From UPXZ01 sp018055865 (GTDB lineage: Bacteria; Bacteroidota; Bacteroidia; Bacteroidales; Paludibacteraceae), in contig CAXYWB010000038.1 in assembly GCA_964292695.1 (NCBI GenBank), positions 1 to 20,270 on the forward strand: DNA of 20,270 bases, in the 5' to 3' direction. A program made the position numbers and the translations under genes. The notes under the pieces were generated by a model that ran no database searches, had not been told where the DNA came from, and saw only the letters and a list, made by a program, of their open reading frames with translations. Every line of letters starts with the position of its first letter. The stretch's first letter is position 1. Below, in pieces: positions 17,170-20,270 of this stretch.

Positions 17170-17205
17170 CAATTTGACAAATAAATGACTTTCGTAGTCA
17201 AATTG
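17170..17205 (-). promoter_or_regulatory. Perfect inverted repeat upstream of PL11, operator or leader hairpin
   Basis: CAATTTGAC (17170-17178) and GTCAAATTG (17197-17205) are perfect 9-bp inverted repeats separated by 18 bases. A second overlapping pairing, TGACT (17186-17190) with AGTCA (17196-17200), is also perfect. The element lies 33 to 68 bases upstream of the PL11 start and begins four bases past a candidate -7 box. It could bind a dimeric regulator or fold as an RNA hairpin near the transcript's 5' end. No T-run follows, so it does not look like a terminator for the preceding gene. Confidence 0.5.
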
Positions 17206-17208
17206 ACA

Positions 17209-17216
17209 CAAAAATA
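17209..17216 (-). promoter_or_regulatory. Candidate -7 promoter box for PL11
   Basis: On the minus strand TATTTTTG (17216 to 17209) matches TAnnTTTG exactly and is the same octamer found before the uptake operon at 9643. Transcription would start about 65 bases before the PL11 ATG, inside or beside the inverted repeat. No clear -33 TTTG is present, which lowers confidence. Confidence 0.3.
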
Positions 17217-17285
17217 GGAATAAAGCAAGAAAGGAAGTGTATATAAATGATTTTTATGTTCCGATATTTGATATTTAAGACATAC

Positions 17286-18731
17286 TTACCTGCCTGTTCT
17301 GAACGGATGCGTCGGAAGTCCTGCTGTATTGAACAAATTCGGCATGGCAAGTTCGCTCCACGCAAACTGTACTTCTTTCGGATTTTGCACTTCATCCGAC
17401 CAGACAATTACCTTTTTACCTTTTATTTCGGCTTTGGCCGGAAAGAATACGCCATTGTCTCCTGCAACCGTGAACCAGGTAAGCGGTTGTCCATCAATAC
17501 TTTTCAACGCTCCGCCTCTATTTATGAATGAAAGTTCAACTTTATCCCCTATTACTTTCATGGCTTTATACTTCGGACCTTCGAAAACCACTTTTTTTCG
17601 GTAATCCTTTGCCAAAGCAATGAGAGCCAGACGACGACCCACTTCCCATTTGTACGAGGGGTGAATGTCGGAAAGTTTGTCCACCAGATCGGTAGTCACT
17701 ACCATGCCCGTATTGGGAATAGAAAGGCACTTCTCCTGCGCTTTCCAAAACCCGGGGAGTAATTCTTCCGTATGCTTTTTCGGATCGCTGGTTCTTTTTG
17801 AATACAAATAGGGAGAAATCTGCACGAAATAAAAGGGCATCTTCGGATTTCTGAACAACGAGCGATACAACTCCACCATCAAACGCACTTTTTCGGGATA
17901 AACGGCCTGATCTTCGGTCATGCAGTTGGTTTCACCCTGATACCAGAGCATTCCCTTAACGGCGAATGGAACAATCGGCTGAATCATGCTCCGGAATTTG
18001 GTTCCGGCTATACGTCCGTTGATTTTATTTTCCTTCAGGTCAATCTGACCGGCAAAAAACAACGATTGCTCATAGACCCATGCGGGAGTCCATTCTTCAA
18101 TAGCTGTACCACCCCACGAGGTAGAAATAATCCCGATGGGAATATTTGTTTTTTCGGAAACCTCCTTTGCGAAAAAATAAGCAGCAGCCGAAACACCTCC
18201 CAGCACTTCGCGGTTATCCGGTGTGATCCATCCTGCTGTTTTGATATCAACGGTATCTTTTTGCTTTTCGGCCAGCACATACCGTATGTTTTCTGATTTC
18301 GGCTTCTCAAGTTCCGCCATAGCCAGGTCGGGACCTTTGGCAGGCGCTGCGTATTTTTTCAACCGATAATCCAGCGGATATTCCATGTTCGACTGTCCGG
18401 AACAGAGCCAAACATCGCCTACAAGGATGTTCGCCAGTATTATTGTGTTGTTTCCGGAGATAATCAAATTGGCAGGTCGGCCGTTTTGCTTCATTGGTTT
18501 CAGCGTCACCGACCATTTACCGTCGGGGCCGGCCGTTGTTTCTACCGTTTGTCCGGCAAAACGAACCGTAATCTCCTCGCCAGCTTCGGCATGTCCCCAG
18601 ATGGGAACCTGCGCATTTCGCTGGAGCACCATGTTGGATGAGAGGATGTTAGGAAGTGACACATCCGCTTTGGCTGTAAAAAACATTAATCCAATCAGAA
18701 CAAAAACACAGGTTGTTAATTTCGTTTTCAT
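17286..18731 (-). CDS. SGNH/SASA-type carbohydrate acetylesterase (annotated family: sialate O-acetylesterase)
   Basis: This 481-residue exported serine esterase has the SASA-type SGNH fold and a Sec signal peptide ending near AKA (about 22). A beta-rich N-terminal domain (about 25-105) includes LSSNMVLQRNAQVPIWG (30-46, allowing for the final Leu of the preceding strand). The catalytic block is VWLCSGQSNMEYPL (107-120) with nucleophile Ser114. STSWGGTAIEEW (203-214) and MLWYQGETN (261-269) supply the Gly and Asn of the oxyanion hole, and LSDIHPSYKW (353-362) holds the Asp355/His357 pair. The C-terminus LPTHPFRT is family-typical. Despite the family name there is no sialic acid gene nearby. 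Related enzymes in plant-glycan loci remove acetyl esters from xylan or pectin, so acetylated rhamnogalacturonan is the likely substrate (inference). It lies 57 bp after the first GH28 gene. Confidence 0.93.
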   Translation of the reverse strand: MKTKLTTCVFVLIGLMFFTAKADVSLPNILSSNMVLQRNAQVPIWGHAEAGEEITVRFAGQTVETTAGPDGKWSVTLKPMKQNGRPANLIISGNNTIILANILVGDVWLCSGQSNMEYPLDYRLKKYAAPAKGPDLAMAELEKPKSENIRYVLAEKQKDTVDIKTAGWITPDNREVLGGVSAAAYFFAKEVSEKTNIPIGIISTSWGGTAIEEWTPAWVYEQSLFFAGQIDLKENKINGRIAGTKFRSMIQPIVPFAVKGMLWYQGETNCMTEDQAVYPEKVRLMVELYRSLFRNPKMPFYFVQISPYLYSKRTSDPKKHTEELLPGFWKAQEKCLSIPNTGMVVTTDLVDKLSDIHPSYKWEVGRRLALIALAKDYRKKVVFEGPKYKAMKVIGDKVELSFINRGGALKSIDGQPLTWFTVAGDNGVFFPAKAEIKGKKVIVWSDEVQNPKEVQFAWSELAMPNLFNTAGLPTHPFRTGR

Positions 18732-18788
18732 ACTTTTTTTTGAAAAATTAAAATTGTTCTATTCTTAATTACGTTGATTATGTGAAAT

Positions 18789-20201
18789 CTATTTTTTCAA
18801 CGGATTGCTTTCTGTCAATTCGCCATTTATTTTCAAATTGTCAAATTTTACATTTTCTATCATTCCCGTGAATCGGTTTCCTGAGCTTACACCGTCAAAT
18901 CTGCTGTTGCTGACGTTGATATCAAAAACGGTGGTTTGGTCGGGAAGTGCATCGATGAACACACCGTACTGGCTTTTTTGAGATGTAACCTTATCCAGAT
19001 TGATATTCCGGATAACAGGTATAAAGCCTCTTTCGCCAATTTCACGTGGTTCGTAAAGTAGATTAATATGCAAAACCGCTTCTTTACACTCGCCCACTTC
19101 AACGTTTCTTACAAAAACATTTTCGATGGTTCCGCCACGTAATGTGTTGGTTTTAATGCGAATGACACGGTCTAAAAGCGGGCTGTCCATTTTACAATTT
19201 TCCACAAAAAGATTTTTGTAGCCTCCTGAAATTTCACTTCCGACTACCACTCCACCGTGACCGTTTTTCATTTCACAATTTCTGACGATGATATTTTCAC
19301 TTGGTTTGGACCACAACCTTCCGTCGTTGTTACGTCCCGATTTTATAGCAATGCAGTCGTCGCCGGTATCGAAATAGCAGTTTTCAATCAGCACATTCGA
19401 GCACGATTCGGGGTCGCAGCCATCGCCATTGGGCCCGTCGTTTTCCACATACACACCTCTCACTGTCAGGTTGTTGCACATGAGTGGATGAATGACCCAA
19501 AACGGAGATCTCAGTATCTTCACGCCCTCAATAAGTACATTTTTACAAAGATAAAGATTTATCATCTGAGGTCTCATTCCGTCATTTTCATTCATGATAC
19601 GCTTTGAAACGGGTACTTTTTCGTTGTTCCACTGCATCAGTTTAGGTCGTCCGGTACGTTGCGAAATATCGCCTTCTTTCCAGCCGAATCGTGGTGCTCC
19701 ACATTTCTTCCACCAGTTTTCGTTGGTTGCTCCGCCGTCCAGCGTTCCCTTGCCGGTGATGGCAATATTCGTTTCACCGTAAGCATACACCAGCGGCTGG
19801 AGGTTGTAGCAGTCAATGCCTTCCCAGCGGGTAAGCACTACGGGAAAATACTTCGGGTCAGTGGTGAAAAGGATGTTCGAACCTTCTTCGAGATGCAGAT
19901 TTACATTGCTTTTCAGTGTGACAGGTGCTGTAAACCACGTTCCGGCAGGCACAACGACTTTCCCTCCCCCATTCAGGCTGCAGGTAGCAATGGCTCTGTT
20001 TATGGCTTCGGTATTGAGCACCGAAGTATCATTGGGTACTGCACCAAAATCCCGTATGTCGTAGTTCACCTTCCTGAATTTCGGATCTTTGATGTTTTTT
20101 TGAATGGAGGGATAGATTTTTTTCCATGCCGTTGATTGGTTTTGAGCATAAAAACCGGCTGCAACTAGCAGGAATAGCACGAGACTGAGATTTTTTTTCA
20201 T
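18789..20201 (-). CDS. GH28 polygalacturonase-family hydrolase with canonical active site
   Basis: This 470-residue exported protein is a GH28 right-handed beta-helix hydrolase, which cleaves alpha-linked galacturonic acid in pectins by inversion. A Sec signal peptide ends near FYA (about 19). The N-terminal YDIRDFGAVPNDTSV (47-61) and NGGGKVVVPAGTWFTAPV (77-94) are family-typical. All four catalytic motifs are essentially canonical: NGD in GPNGDGCDPESC (256-267, Asp260), TGDDCIAIKSG (279-289, Asp281/Asp282), NGHGGVVVGSE (313-323, His315) and RIKT (348-351). The long insert around 155-210 resembles exo-acting bacterial members more than compact fungal endo-enzymes. It is the first gene of the enzyme block in this window, and its start is preceded by A/T-rich sequence and a C/G-rich intergenic repeat. 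Substrate choice between homogalacturonan and rhamnogalacturonan fragments cannot be told from sequence. Confidence 0.95.
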   Translation of the reverse strand: MKKNLSLVLFLLVAAGFYAQNQSTAWKKIYPSIQKNIKDPKFRKVNYDIRDFGAVPNDTSVLNTEAINRAIATCSLNGGGKVVVPAGTWFTAPVTLKSNVNLHLEEGSNILFTTDPKYFPVVLTRWEGIDCYNLQPLVYAYGETNIAITGKGTLDGGATNENWWKKCGAPRFGWKEGDISQRTGRPKLMQWNNEKVPVSKRIMNENDGMRPQMINLYLCKNVLIEGVKILRSPFWVIHPLMCNNLTVRGVYVENDGPNGDGCDPESCSNVLIENCYFDTGDDCIAIKSGRNNDGRLWSKPSENIIVRNCEMKNGHGGVVVGSEISGGYKNLFVENCKMDSPLLDRVIRIKTNTLRGGTIENVFVRNVEVGECKEAVLHINLLYEPREIGERGFIPVIRNINLDKVTSQKSQYGVFIDALPDQTTVFDINVSNSRFDGVSSGNRFTGMIENVKFDNLKINGELTESNPLKK

Positions 20202-20223
20202 CTGTTTATTATTTATATATCTG

Positions 20224-20245
20224 CCCCCTAACCCCCTAAAGGGGG
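20224..20245. repeat. C/G-rich intergenic repeat of a type common in Bacteroidota
   Basis: Two direct copies of CCCCCTAA (20224-20231 and 20232-20239) are followed by AGGGGG (20240-20245). CCCCCT (20232-20237) and AGGGGG pair as a 6-bp stem over a two-base gap, and the first copy could pair with the same arm. Similar elements recur between genes in many Bacteroidota genomes, from general knowledge and not from any search done here. It ends 23 bases before the GH28 start codon, so if transcribed it would sit in the leader. Its base composition contrasts sharply with the A/T-rich sequence beside it. Confidence 0.55.
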
Positions 20246-20270
20246 AATGTTGAGCTTTGATTTGTTATTG

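Noticed and set aside
17286..18731. Sialic acid catabolism as the role of the SASA-type esterase
   Set aside because: No sialidase, neuraminate lyase or sialic acid transporter is nearby; the neighbours are pectin enzymes. The name reflects the family only.
1..20270. CRISPR arrays, tRNA or rRNA genes, insertion sequences, prophage or integrase genes
   Set aside because: No regularly spaced repeats, cloverleaf sequences or transposase/integrase reading frames were seen. The repeats present are short single hairpins.

Overview
The window is part of a polysaccharide utilization locus (PUL) from a member of the Bacteroidota. The evidence is an adjacent SusC-like/SusD-like pair, lipoproteins with short lipobox signal peptides, start codons preceded by A/T-rich sequence instead of a Shine-Dalgarno site, and candidate promoter boxes of the Bacteroidota type (TAnnTTTG). 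All eleven genes lie on the minus strand, so transcription runs from high to low coordinates. No rRNA, tRNA, CRISPR array, transposase or phage gene was seen. Genus cannot be assigned from the sequence alone.

Upstream block (20201 down to 9870), seven enzymes: a GH28 polygalacturonase-type hydrolase with canonical motifs, an SGNH/SASA-type acetylesterase, a PL11 rhamnogalacturonan endolyase, two further GH28 proteins with altered catalytic motifs, a GH27 alpha-galactosidase-like protein and a NodB/CE4-like deacetylase. All carry ordinary (non-lipoprotein) export signals, which points to the periplasm. Gaps are 19 to 173 bp. The largest ones hold an inverted repeat (in front of PL11), an in-frame open remnant (after PL11) and a hairpin repeat (after the third GH28), so the block may be transcribed from more than one start or processed between genes.

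Downstream block (9528 down to 117), the outer-membrane uptake apparatus: a large lipoprotein with about four fasciclin (FAS1) repeats, the SusC-like TonB-dependent transporter, the SusD-like lipoprotein, and a second lipoprotein with two FAS1 repeats and an unassigned C-terminal half. A 341 bp non-coding gap (9529-9869) separates the blocks. It contains a terminator-like inverted repeat next to the deacetylase stop and, nearer the uptake genes, a promoter-like box followed at once by a nested hairpin.

How the genes fit together (inference from family knowledge): the substrate is most likely rhamnogalacturonan I, the alternating rhamnose/galacturonic acid backbone of pectin, with acetyl groups and galactose-containing side chains. 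The FAS1 lipoproteins and SusD would capture glycan at the surface and SusC would import it. PL11 would cut the backbone, the acetylesterase and deacetylase would unmask it, GH28 enzymes would release galacturonic acid, and GH27 would trim side chains. The window lacks a GH105 unsaturated uronyl hydrolase, an alpha-L-rhamnosidase (GH78/GH106) and a regulator (HTCS, AraC, sigma/anti-sigma), so the pathway must continue outside it.

The least described parts are the two FAS1 lipoproteins that bracket SusC/SusD where surface glycan-binding proteins usually sit, the graded divergence of the three GH28 active sites, the CE4-like enzyme lacking the usual arginine motif, and the hairpins at two promoter-like sites.
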